Assembly (NCBI GenBank): GCA_903892515.1
Contig: CAITIS010000091.1
Span: forward strand, 62,001 to 126,000
DNA length: 64,000 bases
Source: an uncultured Planctomycetota bacterium
Lineage (GTDB): Bacteria; Planctomycetota; Phycisphaerae; SM23-33
Direction of reading: 5' to 3'
The notes under the pieces are model-generated. The model did no database searches. It saw nothing but the letters and a program-made list of their open reading frames with translations, and was not told the origin of the DNA. The translations under genes were made by a program, and so were the position numbers. Position 1 is the stretch's first letter, and each line of letters opens with the position of its first letter. This document shows, one piece after another, positions 13,401-28,400 of this stretch.

Positions 13401-16400
13401 GAAGATCAATCCCTGGATGCTGAAGCGGGCAACGGCCGTCCGCTGGACATCGTCATGCTCGACGGTGGCCATGACGGTGTACGGCCCGCCCTCGCTGTCG
13501 CCAGGCCTCATGTCATAGACGAACTGGCCTTGCGAATCAGTGGTGACCGTGACGCTTCGCTGCGTAAGGCGATTAACGATCAGCAGGGCCACCGACGCAT
13601 TCGCCAGGGCCGTCTCGTCGAGCAGTTGGACCGTTCCGGTCAAAAGGACGTGCTCGCCGCGGGCGTACGCGAGCTTGTCGGCCTGGAGCGTCACCAGGAA
13701 GTCGGCGGCGATGTTAAAGCCGATTTCGCGCGTAACAGTGGCGTCCGGAAGGGTCACCACGATGCGAGCGGTGTAACGTCCCGGGCCCAGGTCGGCCAGG
13801 CCCAGCTCCGCCTCAAACCGCTGCGTGGAGGCGATGTAGCTCAGGGGCGTGGTGGAGCGGACCACGTTGCCTGAGTCGCGCACCACCAGGTTGATGGACA
13901 CGCCGTCCGGCGCTCCCAGCAGCGCCGTGGGATTCGAGGAATCGGCTACGGTCACGGCGAAGGCCACGCGGTCGCCGGCGACGTACGTGCTGGAGTTGAT
14001 GGCCTCCATCGCCACGGCATCGTTCAGCGACTTGCCGGCCGTCTCAACTGTCACCATCCCCAGCGTGGCGGCCTGGATGTCAACCTTGTAGCCGCTGGCG
14101 ACGTGCAGCGTTGCGGCCGCCGAATTATTGGTCTCGTCACTTTCGGCGACCTCGCTGAGCGGATCGACCGTGGCGGTGATGTGAGCGTCGCCGTTGTTGG
14201 CCACGTCGGCGACATAGCTCTTGAACCAGTAGGTCGTGCCGCCGCTCTGGATGGCATCGCTGATCCGGCAGGTGCCGATGGTCACGCCGTTTGCCCGCAG
14301 AATGACGTTGAAGGCTCCGCTGGTGGGGGCCGCGCCCTGGTTGCGCACCTGCACGGCCAGCTGCACTTCCTGGCCGTACGTGGCATCGCCGCGCGGCGTC
14401 CAGGTAATGGAACTCACCACCAGGTCGCTTCGGTGGACCTGGATGTTCACGCCGCTCAGCGTGCGGGCATTGTTGTCGGAGGCGAGCTCGGGTATCTCGT
14501 CGGCCTCGTCCACGACCACGCGGATGTCGGTCGCTCCGGCCATTACGGCCACGTCGAGGACGGCCAGCGTGTTGGCATTGGCGCCCAGCGATGCAATCGT
14601 CTGGCTTCCGGCGTGCCGGCCGTTGACGTACACGTCCACGTTGAACGGCCGACCGATGGCGACTGCGCCAAGGTTGGCAATCTTGGCCATGACGCGCAGC
14701 TGGTCGCCTTGGTTGATGACGCCGTCAGCAGGCCACAGGTTCACTTCGGCAACCGCCAGGTCGCCGTATTGCAGGTTGAAGGCGGCCAAGTCGACGCTCT
14801 TGCCGTTGTTGCTCTCGACCAGCTCGACGATGTGGCTGAGCGGATCGTCGGCCCGCGCCTCGATCGTGTGCTGGCCGGGCGAGGGCGTCCAGGGCACGCT
14901 GACCGTGGCCGTGTTGGCGCCGGCGGCAAAGCCCAGCGAGTTGACAGCGGCGTAGCCCACGAACGCCCCGTCTACGTAGAAGCTCACGCGGAATCGACCA
15001 GCGGCGGCCGTGCCGGCGTTGAGCACCGTGGCCCGTAGTTCCACGCCCTGGCCCCACTGCAAAGCCTGGCTGCTGCTGACCGAGGCGGCAATGTCCGTCA
15101 CCTGCAGGTCGGCGAAGTTGAGCTGCTCGGGATGCAGGGCGACCGTCAGGCGGTTGTTGTCTTCATTGCCCTCGTCCACGACGTTCTGCATGTCGTCGGC
15201 GGCCACTGTAAAGAGATGGTTGCCGAGCGTGGCCGCCCATGTGAAGCTGATCTGTCGCGTCGCGCCGGCAGACAGCGGGGCCGTCAGAGTCTTGACCGCC
15301 TGGTACTGGCCATCGACGTAGAAGCCGATGGCGAAGTCATCCAGCACGCCCGACGAGCCGCCGTTGAGGATCGTGGCCGTCAGGGTGACGAGCTGGTTCT
15401 CGCCCGGATTGGCCGGGCTGATGGCGATGTCGGTGACGCGAAGGTCAGGACGGTTCTCGTTCACCGTCACCTGCATCACGTCCTCGCTCATGGCGCCCTT
15501 ACTGTCCTTGACGATCACGTGGACGCGGTAGGTGCCCGAGTGGTCGTAGCGGTGCGTGCTCTGTCGGCCGTTGGCCCAGAGGCCGTCGCCGAAGTCCCAG
15601 AAATAGCTCACGAGGTAGCCGTCGCTGTCGACCGACCGCGTGCCGTCGAAGGTCAGCGGGCTGCGGACCATGCCGGCAAAATCGGCCCCGGCGTCGGCGA
15701 ACGGCGGATCGTTCACCATCAGCGCCAGCGTCAGGTTGTTCAGTGGCGAGTCGCCCCGCAGGTGCACCCGCAGCGTGTGCGTGCCGGCAGAGCTGGGCGT
15801 CCAGTCGGCCACCACGCTGCGGTGCATGAACGGCCGCAGGCTCGTTACCTCGGCAGAGGCAATGAGCACTTCATTGCCGGACGAATCGGTGTCGTAGAAG
15901 TCCAGCGTGCCGCTTTCGGCAGCCACGCCGTTATTGGTGATGATGGCCTCGATGGCGGCCTTCTGTCCCTTCGTCGGCGGCACGGTGATGTAGAACACTG
16001 GCTCCAAGAACTCGTACGTCGTCAGCAGCGAATCGCCCACTGGCACGTTAACCTGGATCGGCACGCCGCCGGACCCGGCCGCCTCCGCGCCTTCCTGGTT
16101 GTAGATGACGCTGAACTCAACGGGCGCGGCATGTACATCCGTCAGTGACAATGCCGAACGCATATCCAGCGTGTAGGTGGCTTCTTGAGCGTGCCGCTGT
16201 CCGCCCTCGTCGATCGTGCCTAACTGGTCCACGATGTAGATGTTCCCGCCGGCCTTCCAGAAATTGTTGCCGCTGAGCAGCACCGTCTGGCCGTCCTTGA
16301 GGGCGCTGATCGAACGGATGTTCGCCCCGGGCGCCGGGTCGGGCAGCATCACGCACACGTATCCGTCCATGGCCGGCACGGCCAGGTCCATGGTGCGGTC

Positions 16401-19400
16401 GGTATCCGTCAGCGGCCGCGTGACCGCCACGCCCTGCGGGACCTGGATATTGAGCCGCAGCCCCGACCACAGGTTGATGAGGTAATCGGGGAAACCATCC
16501 TTGTTCTGGTCGATCAGGCAGAAGCTGTTGTTGGGATCCTGGGCGTCGGCGAACAGGTTGTCGTGGGTGATGATCTGCGTGTCGATACTGGTGATCAGCG
16601 GGTTGATCTGGATGCCCTTGTACGCCCGGTGCGTCAGCTCGGCCGTGAACTCCACGAAGTTGCCGTCCAGCGTGCTGGACATGATCCAGTAGCCGTGGGC
16701 GGTGGAGTGTGGGGCGATGTCGCCCAGCAGCAGGCGGACGATGTCGCCGCTGGTGCTGCCGAAGCTGCTGGAAAGAATCTTAAAGCCAATCAGCACGCCC
16801 GAGTCGTTCTGCACGATCTTGGGCTGGCCCGAGTCGATCCGCAGATTGCGGGCGAAGCCGTCGCCGATGTTCTCGATCAGCACGCCAAGTTTGAAGGGCT
16901 CATCCGCCAGCACGGTCTCGGGCACGTAATAGTGCAGTTGCAGGTTGGGCTGCGGATGCACGGTGATCTCGACGGCGTTGGTCTGGACTTCCTTCAGCCG
17001 GCCGTCCACGTAGTAACTCATGACCGCCTTGACGAAATAGACGGTGCCATCGAGGCTCGTTCCGGCCAGGCCGTCGCCGGGTATCAGCGTCCAGTGCCCG
17101 GTCATCGAGGCGTAGCTGCCCAGGCTGGCGCTGCCGTCCACGGCCGAGATGCCCGTCAACTCCGGCGGGACGATGTAGAAGCGGTCAGTGACGTCCACGC
17201 CTGCGGCATTGGTGACGCGCGGGATGATCGACAGCCCCACCAGCGGGCGGTTCATGCCGTTGGACAGTTCCAGCCGGCCGTCGAAACCCTCACGCTCCAG
17301 CGTGGCCGTCTGTTCGATCTTGAGCTTGACCAGTTCAGTGGCCGTAGCGGCGCCGTTGTCGTCTGGCAGGTCGGGCAGCTTCTCGAATTCCTGTTCGCCG
17401 CCGCCGCCATCTTCGGGCAACTTCAACTCGCGTTCCTGGCCGCCTTCCATGCGAACGGTGACGGTGCGGTTAGAGGGCGTCACGAGCGGCACCTGGCCGG
17501 TCAGGACGCTCTCCTCGCTCTTTGGCCCGAGCGTCTTGGGGTCAAGCTCCACGTAGGTGGCGCTGATCAGGAAGTACGTGCTGCCGGAGCTTAGACCGTT
17601 GTACGTGCCGGGGTCGATGCGATAGCTGAAGGCCGTCGAACTCTTGGCGGCCATGTCGCCCAGGATGCCGCTCGAACTGACCGTGATGCCGTTGACGCCC
17701 ACGACCGAGACCTTCACGTCGTGCAGGGCGATCAGGCTGGGGTTGATCACCACGACCTGGTCGACAATCGGCTCCTGCACGTCGTGGGGCACGCACACCC
17801 AGGGCGGCATGAAGGCGAACTGCGGCTTGGGCACGTTCACCGCGAAGGTCAGGTTCAGGACGATGTCGTAGCGGTCCTCGATGGTGATGGGCGTGACGGT
17901 CCAGTTGTAGGACAGCGGCACGGCCGTCATCGTCAGGTCCACTACCTGCTCGTCGCTCTGGGGCATGACGGTGATGGCGCCGGCGAGCGTCTCGTGGCCC
18001 GGGGCGCTGATGCGGTAGTCGTATTCGCCGATGGGAATATCGGCCACGTTGGCTATGCCCAGGCTGTTGGAGCGGGCGTGGTAGATGTTCTGGTAGCTGG
18101 AGGTCTGGCCGTTGCCGTAGATGGCCGTGAAGACCTGGCGACTGACCAGCGTTATCTCTGCGTCCGCAACGTTCTGGCCGGCGTCGTTATTGAGCACGAA
18201 CGAGACCGAGCCGCGATTGGCCGAACTGATCTCGACGGTCAGGACCATCTCGGCCTTGTGCGTGCCATCGGTGACGATGATCTTGTCGGCGTACAGCCCC
18301 GGCGTCACGTCGGCCGACGGCTTGACGAGGATGGTGAAGGTCGTGCTGGCGCCCGGGGCAAGCGTGGCTGTTTCCAGGCCCGACAAGCTCACCCACGGCA
18401 GGATGCTCGGCGGCAGCAGCTGGATGGTGCTCATCGTGCCCAGCCCGGTGTTCCGCAGGGTTATTGTGCGGGCCAGCATCGTGCCGGGGTTTAACGCCAC
18501 CTTGACCTGCGTGGCGTCCAGCACCGGCGCCGGCGTCGGGGCCTTGAGCGTAAAGCGGATGCGGCTGGTGGCGTCGGCGCCCTCCTCGGTCTGGCCGGAG
18601 ATGGTGAAGGCCACCTCGTCGGGGGCGTTCTCGGGTATCGTCACCGTTAGCGTCAACGCCACCTTGCCCCCGGCGCCGATAGTCGCCGGCGCGGCGGAGC
18701 TGAGGGTGGCGGTGACATTGTCGGCGGTATCTTCGTCCAGCAGGCTCAGCGTCAGGCCGTGGAGGGCATCGTCGGACAAGTTGGCCAGGGTGATAATCTG
18801 CGTGAAGACGTTGTTCTTGGTTGTTGTCACGTGCAGCCGCGAGGGCGACAGGTCCAGGGCCAGGATGGAAAACTCGGCGTAGCCGCTGCTGGCGGAGACT
18901 TGGCTGGTCAACAGCGCTGCCACGCAGAAGTCGCCGGCGTCGCCCCAGTTGGGGGCGAAGGTGTAGTCGATGTCGCCGAAGGAGTCGGTGTACACGCTGG
19001 CGCGGCGGGTGCTGGGGTCAAACAGGATGGACGACGAAACCACGCCCTCGGCCCCGAATTGGCCGCGGGCGACCAGCACCGTGATCTTCTTGTTGCCCAG
19101 CGGGTCGCCCGCCAGCGTGGCCACGTGCCCGGTGATGTGGACGAGCTGCCCGCGGATATACACCGTCTTGTCGGTGTTGAGCGTGAAGACGCACTCGTCG
19201 ATGACCGTGAAGGTCATGGTCTCGGCGGCGGTGTCGACGCCGTCGCTGGCCGTGACGCGGACCGTGTAGTTGCCCGTGCCGTAGCCCACCAGGCCAACCG
19301 AGCTGGCGTAGCTGGAGTCGGTGGCGACGAAGCTCATGGGCACGTCGTCCAATACCACAACATCCGGGTCGGTGACGGTGTTGCCTTCACTGTCCAAGTG

Positions 19401-22400
19401 GGTTACGCCGGCCTTGACCACGCGGATAGTGACGGTCGTGCCGGGGCTGTTGAGTGGCGTGACTCGACTGCCAGGGGCAGAAGCCCGCGTCAGCACCGCC
19501 TGGAATCCGGCCAGCTGGCTGGAGGTGTAGATAAGTCGGTCCGCATCGTCCGTCGATCCACCGCTGGCCGTCAGATGCAGCGCGAAGTTGTCCTGGATCT
19601 CGAAGCTATTGTCGGCGACCACCAGCGTGTTGTTGGTCTCGACATCCTCGTGAACGCTGTTGCGCGTGTCGATGACCGCCTTGAGCGTGTGCAGCCCCGG
19701 CGTGAAATACGCCGACCAGTTCAGTACGAAGGGCTGGCTGGAATTGCCCTGCAGGTGCGGCAGCTCCTGGACGGCGATCTGCACGTTATCCAGGTACAGG
19801 GCGAAGATCGTGTTGTCCTGCGTCGAAACCACCGTCTGGTTGCTGACGGTGCACAGGAAGCTCATCGCATCGCCGTAGGCGACGCTCGGCGGCAGCCACT
19901 GCACGTTGCTGACGACCAGGTCGGGGTACAGGATGCTGACGGCCGGGATGTCGGTGGTGACCAGGTTGTTGGTCTCGTCGCCCTCGACTATGACGTTTTC
20001 CTCGTCCACCACTACCTTGGCGGTGTGCGGGCCCGGGGTGGCCCGTCGCTGCAGGGCAACGGTCTGCGACGCGTGGCCGGCCAGGTACGTGATCTCGCGG
20101 GCGCCGAAGAACTGGCCGTCCAGGTAGAAGTTGACCTTGAACTTGTGCTCAACGGCCGAGGCGCCCAGGTTGCGGATGGTCACCGACACGTCGAAGCTCG
20201 AGCCGTCGGACAGCACCGTCTCGCGCGGCAGCACTGTGACGCTCTCGAGCGCCAGGTCGGGGAAAGCCAGCTTCAGCTCGGGCAGTGTCAGCGAGAAATC
20301 GTTGTTGGTCTCATCGCTCTCCGGGACGTAACTGATGGGGGCGTCCGCCTCCGCCCGCAGAGTCATCACGCCGCTTTGCGGGGCGAACTGGAAGCTCAGT
20401 TCCTGGCTTTCTCCCACCACCAGCTCGGCCACGTGGACGCGGGCGACGGTGGCGCCGTTGGCGTACAGGTTCACCCAGAAGTCAAAGGCGTCGGCCGTGC
20501 CGTCGTTGCGGACCGTGGCATGGGCGATGAGCGGCTGCTCGCTGCTGATGTCGCCTGAGCCCGTGTCGCAGGTCAGCGCCGGGATGACCAGGTCAGGGAA
20601 ATATATCTGCTGGAGTGTCAGGGCCGTCTCGTTCCAGTTGTTGTTCTCACGGACCTCGACGATGTTGTTCTGGATGTCGTCGGCGACGACCTTGACCTTG
20701 TGCAGGCCCTTGGTGGCAGTCCAGGTGAAATTGACCTCGGCGGTCTGGCCGACCTGGAGAAGCTGGTTTACGAGCTGGTAGCCCCTGTAGGCGCCGTCGA
20801 TGTAGTACGTGACGAAGAAGCCTTTGACCGTTGGCCCGTTGCCGCTGTTGGCGATCGTGACGGTGATGGTGACGTCCTGCCGTTCCTGCGGCTCCAGCGG
20901 AGTCCATGACAGCGTGGTCACCACCAAGTCGGCCCGGGTGTCGGCCACGGTGACGGTGCAGGCCGCGCTGGCCGTAGCGCCGCGGTCGTCAAGGACCGTC
21001 AGAGTCGCGGTATACGAGCCGGGGGCGGCGTAGGCGTGTGTGACGAGGGCCTGGTCGCTGGAGGCGTCGTCGCCGAAGTCCCAGTGATACGCCACCACGT
21101 GTCCGTCGGCGTCGCTGGAGAGTTGGCCGTTGAAGTCAATCGCGGCGTTCCAGTTGCCGCTGCGGTTTCCGCCCGTTACCGCCACCGGCGGAATGTTCGC
21201 AACCACGTCGGAGGTGTTCGAATCGTTGGCTGAATTCGTGTCAGTCACGTCCGAACCGATGATCTTGACCGTAACGGTGTGGGCGCCGGCGGCGCCGGGC
21301 GTCCAGGAGCGAGGCACGTCCACGACCGCCCCGGAGAGCACCGACATCGACACCACGCCCAGCAGCTGGCCGGTGGCCGCGTCGCCGTCGTAGAAGGCCA
21401 GCCGGATCGTCGCGGCCGATGGGCCCAGGTTCCGCAGCCGTGCAGTGATGGTAGCCAGAGCGTTCAGCACCGGGCTTAGCGGCTCGAACTTCACCGACAC
21501 GACCTGAACATCGCACTCGGCCGTGGGAACCCCCGAGTTTTCCAGCGAGTAGTCCGACTCGTTGCCGGCCTCATCCACCGCTGCCACCACATAGTAATAG
21601 GTCAGTGCGTTGGTCAGGTTGGCGTCGGCAAAAGAGGCCTGCGTGGCCGAGCCGGCGAAGACATAGCCGCTGCCCGAGGTCTCGCTGCGATAGATGTTGT
21701 AGCTGTGCAGCCGGCCGTCATGGACGGGCGACCAGACTAAGTCAAGATGTCCGAAGGTCTTGGGGTTGAATATATTCAGGAAAAGCGGCACGGCCGGCGC
21801 GGTTCGGTCGACGACCAGCACATGCTCCAGCGTGACCGTATTGCTGCCGTAGTCGGTGGCGGTGACGCGGACGTTATACTCGCCCTCGGCCAGGCCGTCT
21901 GTCGACCAGTCCACGCTGCCGCGCCACCCATTGGCCCCAACTTTTTCAAGCGTCGTGTCGGTGTCGATGGTCGTCCAGCCTGAATCGCCCACGGCTTGGT
22001 AGGCAAAGAGCATCGAGACGATGCGGATGTTGTCGGTTCCCGTGGCGGTCAGGGCGAATGTGCCGCGATGGGCGCTGTCAACCGCCGGCAGCAGCGTCTG
22101 AAGCGCCGGCGACGCGGTGTCATTGAGCGGCTGGCCGGATACAGGCGCGGCTGCGACGCTGGCGTTGCCCAGGTCGTCCACGGCCTTGACGCGGTAAGCG
22201 TAAGTCGAGCCGACCTCTACGTCGTAGTCGAGGTAGACCGTCGAGGTCGTGCTCTGCAGCAGCACGGCGAAGTCGCCGCCGTTGATCGAACGCTCCAGCA
22301 CGTAATGGTGGAAGTCGCTGTCGCCGACGGCATTCCACGCTACTGCGAGCACCACCTGGTCGGCACTGATTCGCAGAGCCTGCGGCACGGCTGGCGGCGT

Positions 22401-25400
22401 GTGGTCAACCACGAAGGCCTGCACCAGCGTACCCTTGAGCCCAACGGCGTCGGAGGCCGAAACCCGGACCTGGTAATTGCCGCTGGCCAGCGCCGCCACA
22501 TCCCACTGGGCAGTGCGCGACGTGCCCGAACTGATGGGCAGCCAGGTCGGGTCGGTGCCGGCGGGTGCATACTCGAAGGTCCAGCCAACGATGCCGACGT
22601 TGTCGGTGCCCGAGGCCATCAGCGCGACGATGTCGGCCCAGCGGGTGTTCGCCGCGGGGGTCAGGTCTGTCACCATCGGCGGCGTGGAATCACGCACCGG
22701 CTCGGCCGAGACCTCGGCTGATCGCGGGCTTTCGTTGCCGACGGTGTCGAAGACCGTCAGCGCATAGTAATAGGTCGTGCCGACGGCGACATTGCGGTCG
22801 GTGAAGTCGGTGCGGGTCATCGCCCCGTTGATGGCGTCATAGGGCCCGCCGGCGGTCGTGCTGCGATACAGGCGGTAATAGCCGAAGTCGGTGGCCTGCG
22901 ATTCGCTCCAGGTCAGGACGATGCTGAACTCGCCGCCAGCGGCCTGTGGCGTTACGGCCAGCGGGGCGGAATTGTCCAGGACGTATGTAAGGGTCGTGGC
23001 GGCGCTGTTGCCGGCGGCGTCAGTGGCCGTGACGCGGAACAGGTAGCTGCCATCGGCCAGATTGGTCGCGTCCCACGTGGTGTGCCCGTTGGCCGACGCT
23101 CCGACGGTCGTCCAGCTGCCGCCCGCGGCGGGGGAGTAGGCGAAGCTGTAGCCGGTGACGCCCGTGTTGTCGCTGAAGAGGGCTTGAACGTCCACGATCT
23201 TGCGGACGTGGGCGTGATCGGGCGGCGTGGCGCTCACCAGCACCGGCGGCAACTCATCGACAATCGCCGGCAGTGCGGCGGTGGCCTGATTGTTGGTTTC
23301 GTCGCTCTCTTCTACCAGGCCCGACTCGTCGGCGATTGCCCTGACGGTGTGGGTGCCCGGCCGAGCGGCCCAGGTTAATTCCGCCGTCTGTGTCCCGCCC
23401 GAAGCCACGCCGGCGACCTGCACCCGGCCGATGGTCACGCCGTCCACGTCGAAGCGGACCACGAAGGCAGTCAGGGTCGTCGCAGCGGAATTGGCGATGA
23501 CCGCGTGGAAGGTGATCGTGTCACTGTCGGTCGGGCTAACCGGCGTCCACGTCAGGCTGCTGATCCACAGGTTGGCCCACGGGATGTTCGGCAGGACCTG
23601 GGTCAGCGTGTTGTTGGTCTCGTCGTGCTCATACACGGCGTTGGCGGCGTCGGCCGTGACCAGCACCGAATGGGTGCCGGCGTGCAGCACTACCGACAGC
23701 TGCACGTCCACGCTCTGGCCGCTGGCTAAGACCTCGTCGTAGTTGGCCGTGCCAAGGACGGTCGAGCCAATCTGGAAGCGAACCGCAAAGCCGCCGCCCG
23801 TTGCGCCGGGGCCGGCGTTGTGGATGGTGGCCGTCAGGGTCGTCGTCCCGCCGTCAGAGGGCGAGGGGGGCGTCCAGGTCAACTGGGTGACGCTCAAGTC
23901 AGGCAGCGACGGGAGCGTCAGGTTGATGGCCGAGCAGGCGCCGGCGTTGTTGTCCTCGTGGCTTTCGCTCTGATTGGACAGGGCGTCGGTCTGCACGATC
24001 AGGTACCAGCTGCCTTGAGCCCAGGCCGGCCCCAGCGGCAGGTGGATGGTGGCCGAGCCGGTGTACGTTCCGTTGGCGTTGAGCAGCGCCGTGGCGCTAA
24101 GGCCGGTCCACAGCGGGGTGTCGCCAGAAGAGAGCACTGCGTCGCTCGACAGCCAGACGCGGTCGGACCAGCGGTTACCAGCCTGTTCTTCGCCGATATT
24201 CTTGACCACCCACGACAGCGTCACGTCCTGGCCGAACTGGGCGTTGGCGCCGGGGCCGGTGACGCTCTGGACCATCAGGTCGGGGCCCATCACGTGCAGC
24301 AGGGCGCCCGAAGAGACGTTGTTGGCCTCGAAGATGTACTCGTAAACACGGCTGGTGCTGTCGGCCAGGGCGTACAGGTGATAATCCCCGCCCAGTCCGG
24401 TGGGGATGGTGATCGTCGCGCTGCCATCGTAGCTTGCGCCGACGGCCAGAACGCCGTAGTGGTAGAAGCTGCCCAGCTCAACGTCGTCGCTGTTGCCGAT
24501 GGTGGTGTCCGAACTGAGGATGATCTGGTCGTACCACCAGTTCGTCGGCGTGGCCGCGAAGGCGTTGGTCGTGTTGGTGACGGTCCACTGGATCTGGATT
24601 TGATCGCCCACTGCCGCGCTGGGCGGTGCCCGTGGCCCGGTGGCCGCCAGATCGCCGTACACGCTGGCCAGCACCTCGACCTTGTCGGCGTACATGGCCT
24701 GGTTGGTATTGGCGTCGGGCAGCTCAAAGACAGCGTTGGCGCTGTCGGTGACCACGAAGACGTAGTACTGGCCCGCGGAGCCCGACGGCAGCAGGCCGGT
24801 CCAGGTGGCGTTGTAGCTGGCATCGACCGCCAGCGGCCCCGTGTGCGTCACCTGGGCGATCTCGACGTCGCCGGCGCCCAGCACGTTGTCGCGACTGAGG
24901 AATACCTTGTCGGACCACTGGCTCACCCGCCCGGCCGCGGCGCCCTTGTTGGCCACGGTCCAATTCACCGTCAGCGTCGAGTTTGGCCCCACCACCAGCA
25001 GGTCCGGGACGGTCACTGACTGGGCCAGCAGGTCGGGATAATCCGCCACGGTCAGCGTCAGGGCCGACGAGGCAGTCAGGTTGTTGTTCTCGGCCCCGAC
25101 CTCCTTGACCGCGGCCTCGGCATCGGTGACGACCACTATGTAGTAGGTTCCGCTGACGCCATCAGGCAGGTAGGCCGTCAACGTGCAGTCGTACGCTCCG
25201 CTCACCGCCACGCAGGAGGCATGCGTCACCTCGCCCAGCTTGATCTGGTCCTGCAGCGCCGTGGCGCTGGCCGACAGGTAGACGTAGTCCTTCCACGGAC
25301 CGCCGGCCGTCGCGGTGCCGCTGTTGCCGACGCTCCAATTGATCGTGATGGCCGCGCCCGAGGCAGCCGTACTTCCGCCCGGCAGCGTCACGCCCGACAC

Positions 25401-28400
25401 AATCAGGTCGGGGTGAGTCAGTTGCAGAATGCTGCCGGCTTCCGTGATGTTGTTGTTCTCGGAAGAGCGCTCGTAGACGTAGTTGTAGACGTCGGTCTGG
25501 ACGTAGACGTGGACGCTTGCGTCGGCCCAATCCGGCAGCGTGATGCTCTCGGTCCGCTTGTAGGAACTGCCTGCGGCCACGTCGCCGCTGTGCCAGAAGT
25601 AATAGGCCGCCTCGACGTTCTGCGGATCGCCCGTGCGCGACAGGATGATCCGGTCATACCAGCTGCCGCGGGCGGTGGCGCCGGTGTTGGCGACCGTCCA
25701 GGTGACATTGATGGGTACGCCGGCCTGTGCCACGGTTGGCACGGTAACCAGATCCACCGTCAGGTCGGCCACCGGCGAGAGGCTTACCTCCGTAGAGGCT
25801 TGGCTGAAGGCTGTATTGTTGGTCTCCCAGCCCGGCTCGGAGACTTGGCCGTAGATATCCGTGTACACGTACAGCCAGTAGTTGCCCACCGCCAGGCTCT
25901 CGGGCATGGTCACGTTGACGGTCTGGACGTAGCTGCCGTCGCTGCTCATGGCGCCCGTGTGCGGGAAGTCTCCCAGGTACCACGTGCTGCCACTGCCGGT
26001 GGAGGAATTGCTCAGCCACACGCGGTCGTACCACGCCGAGGACGGGGTCGTGGCCGTGCCGATATTGGTCGTCCGCCATGAGACAAGAATGTTCTCGAAG
26101 GTGCCCGCCTGGGCGGGAAGCGTGACCTGGTCAACCACCAGGTCCACCGGCGGCCGAGCGTAGTTTACGGCAATGTCGCCGCTGGCGAGGTTGTCGTTCT
26201 CGCTGATCTCGCTGACCTGGCCGGAGGAGTCGGCCTGCAGGTACAGGTGGTACGCGCCCAGCAGGCCCCAGGGGATCTGCATGCTGGTTGTGAACGTGGC
26301 CGACTCGCCCGCCGGAATGTCCGTATCCCGCGTTACATAGCCCATCGTCAGGCCGGAGTAGTAGTTGCCCTCGGAGATGCCCACCCAGACCGTAAACGGC
26401 GCCACGATGGGGCTGTTGCCCGTGTTGTGGATGGTCCAGCCAAGATTGACAACTTCGCCGGCCGAGGCCGTCTGCGGCAGCGTCGTGGACTCAAAGGCCA
26501 GGTTGGGGCCGACCACCGTGATGGGCATGGCCGATGAAACGTTGTTCGTCTCGTTGCCCTCAGGCTGATAGCTGTCCGAGTCGGCCTTGACCAGCAGGTA
26601 GTAGCTGCCCGGCGCCAGTGTGCTCAGCGCGAAGTTGGCCGAGGCGTTGTACGTCTGGTCGCCCTGCAGGACGTTGTGGGCGTAGGCGTAATAAGTCAGG
26701 CACGTGTCGTTGGCGTCGAAGGTGTCGTCGGTCGACAGGTACAAGCGGTCGACGTTCCAGTTCAGGTCGCGCGTCGCTCCGTCGCCGTCGTTGAGGACGG
26801 TCCAATTCGCCGTGTACGTGTGCCCCAGTATCAGGGCGTCGAGCGTGCTGATCGAGGCGGCAGTCACCCGCAGATCCGGCCCGCGGAGTTCGATATCCAG
26901 CACCGCCACATTGTTGTCCCGGCTCAGTTCGCTCTGAGTCGCGGTGTCATTGGTCACCACCAACAGCTTGCGATTGCCCCTGGCTGTGGCGGCCAGGTAC
27001 ACCTGGGCCGTGGCGTCGTATGCCCCGCCGTCGGACAGGGGGCTGTGGCCCTGGTCCGACGCCCACCCGCTCCACAGCAGCGTGTCACTTGCATCCAGCA
27101 CGCCGTCATCTGAGGCGTAGATCGCGTCGCGCCAGTTGCCCGCCGCCTGGCCGTTGCTGTTGGCGACGTGCCAGGAAACGGTAATGTTCTGCCCCAGGTA
27201 ACCCAGCGTCGGCGCGGTGACGTTGGAAATCGCCAGGTCGGCCGGGCTCAGCTGGATCGACCGGCTGAAGTCATTGGCCTCGTCCGACTCGACCTGGTAG
27301 TCGTAGGCGTCGGTCCGAAGAATGAGGTAACAGGTGTTGCTGAAGCCCGAGGGGATCGTGACGCTCTTTGTCACCGTGTACTGGCTGCCGTCGCCGCTCG
27401 TGTGCAGCAATGGGCTGTTCGTGTGCCACTCTGAAGTGATCGCGGTGTCCGTCGAAGTGTCCAGGTTCCCGTCGGCCGACAGATACAGGATGTCCAGCCA
27501 ATCGCCCGCGTATGCCGTGCCGGCGCCTTGGTTGGCGATCGTCCAACTCACCGTGATCGTCTGGCCCCACGCCCCCGTGGCCGGTGCGGTAATGCTCGTC
27601 ACAACCAGGTTGGGCTTGGTGACGTTGATTGCGACGGCTGCGACGTTGTTGGCCTCGTCGGTCTCGCCCTGGCCGTTGTCAAAGTCTGTAACCAGCAGCA
27701 GGTAATGTGCGCCGGCGGCCATGTTGCCCAGCGTGAAGCTGGAGGTAACCTGGCAATCGCCGCCGGAAACCAACCCCGCATCGGTCCAGTCTGTATGCAG
27801 CCACGTGTCGGAATAGCGGTCGAAGATCGCGTCGTCGGACAGGAAGATGCCGTCGTAGCGAGAACTGAGTGCGTCGCCGCTGCCGCCATTGTGGACGGTC
27901 CAGTGGACTATGACTGGCTGTCCGACGACCAGTGAGCCGGGGACGTCATTGGCGGTAATGCTCAGGTCGGGGGCCCCGACGTGAATCTGTATGGCCTTGT
28001 AGTTGTTGGCGTTGTCGCTTTCAGGCTGATTCCCCAGGGCATCGGTCGCCACCAGCAGGTAGTAGTCACCGGCCGCGATGATCGGCACCGAAATCGTGCG
28101 GGTAAGGGTGTACTGTCCGCCCGAACTCGCCAGCGGCGTCTGGTCGGCAACGGCGAAGTCCCAGTACGCTATTTCGCTGCCGGGATGGTTGTCGGCGGAG
28201 AGGATCACGCGATCGCACCAGTCGGCGAAGGCGGCGCCGGCGCCGATGTTGCTGACGATCCAGCTGACATCCAGCGATTGCCCGACGACGACGTCGGTTG
28301 TTGCAGGCGTAACGGAATCGACCTGCAGGTCCACGCCCTGAACCGCCAGGTCGAGGGAGTAAACGTTGTTGGTCTCGTCGCTCTCGGCCTGGGCGTCAGT

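Noticed and set aside
2019-20558. Long plus-strand open frames (up to about 600 codons) opposite the giant gene
   Set aside because: They lie antisense to a gene with clear domains, have no ribosome binding sites or recognisable motifs, and are expected in high-GC repetitive coding sequence.
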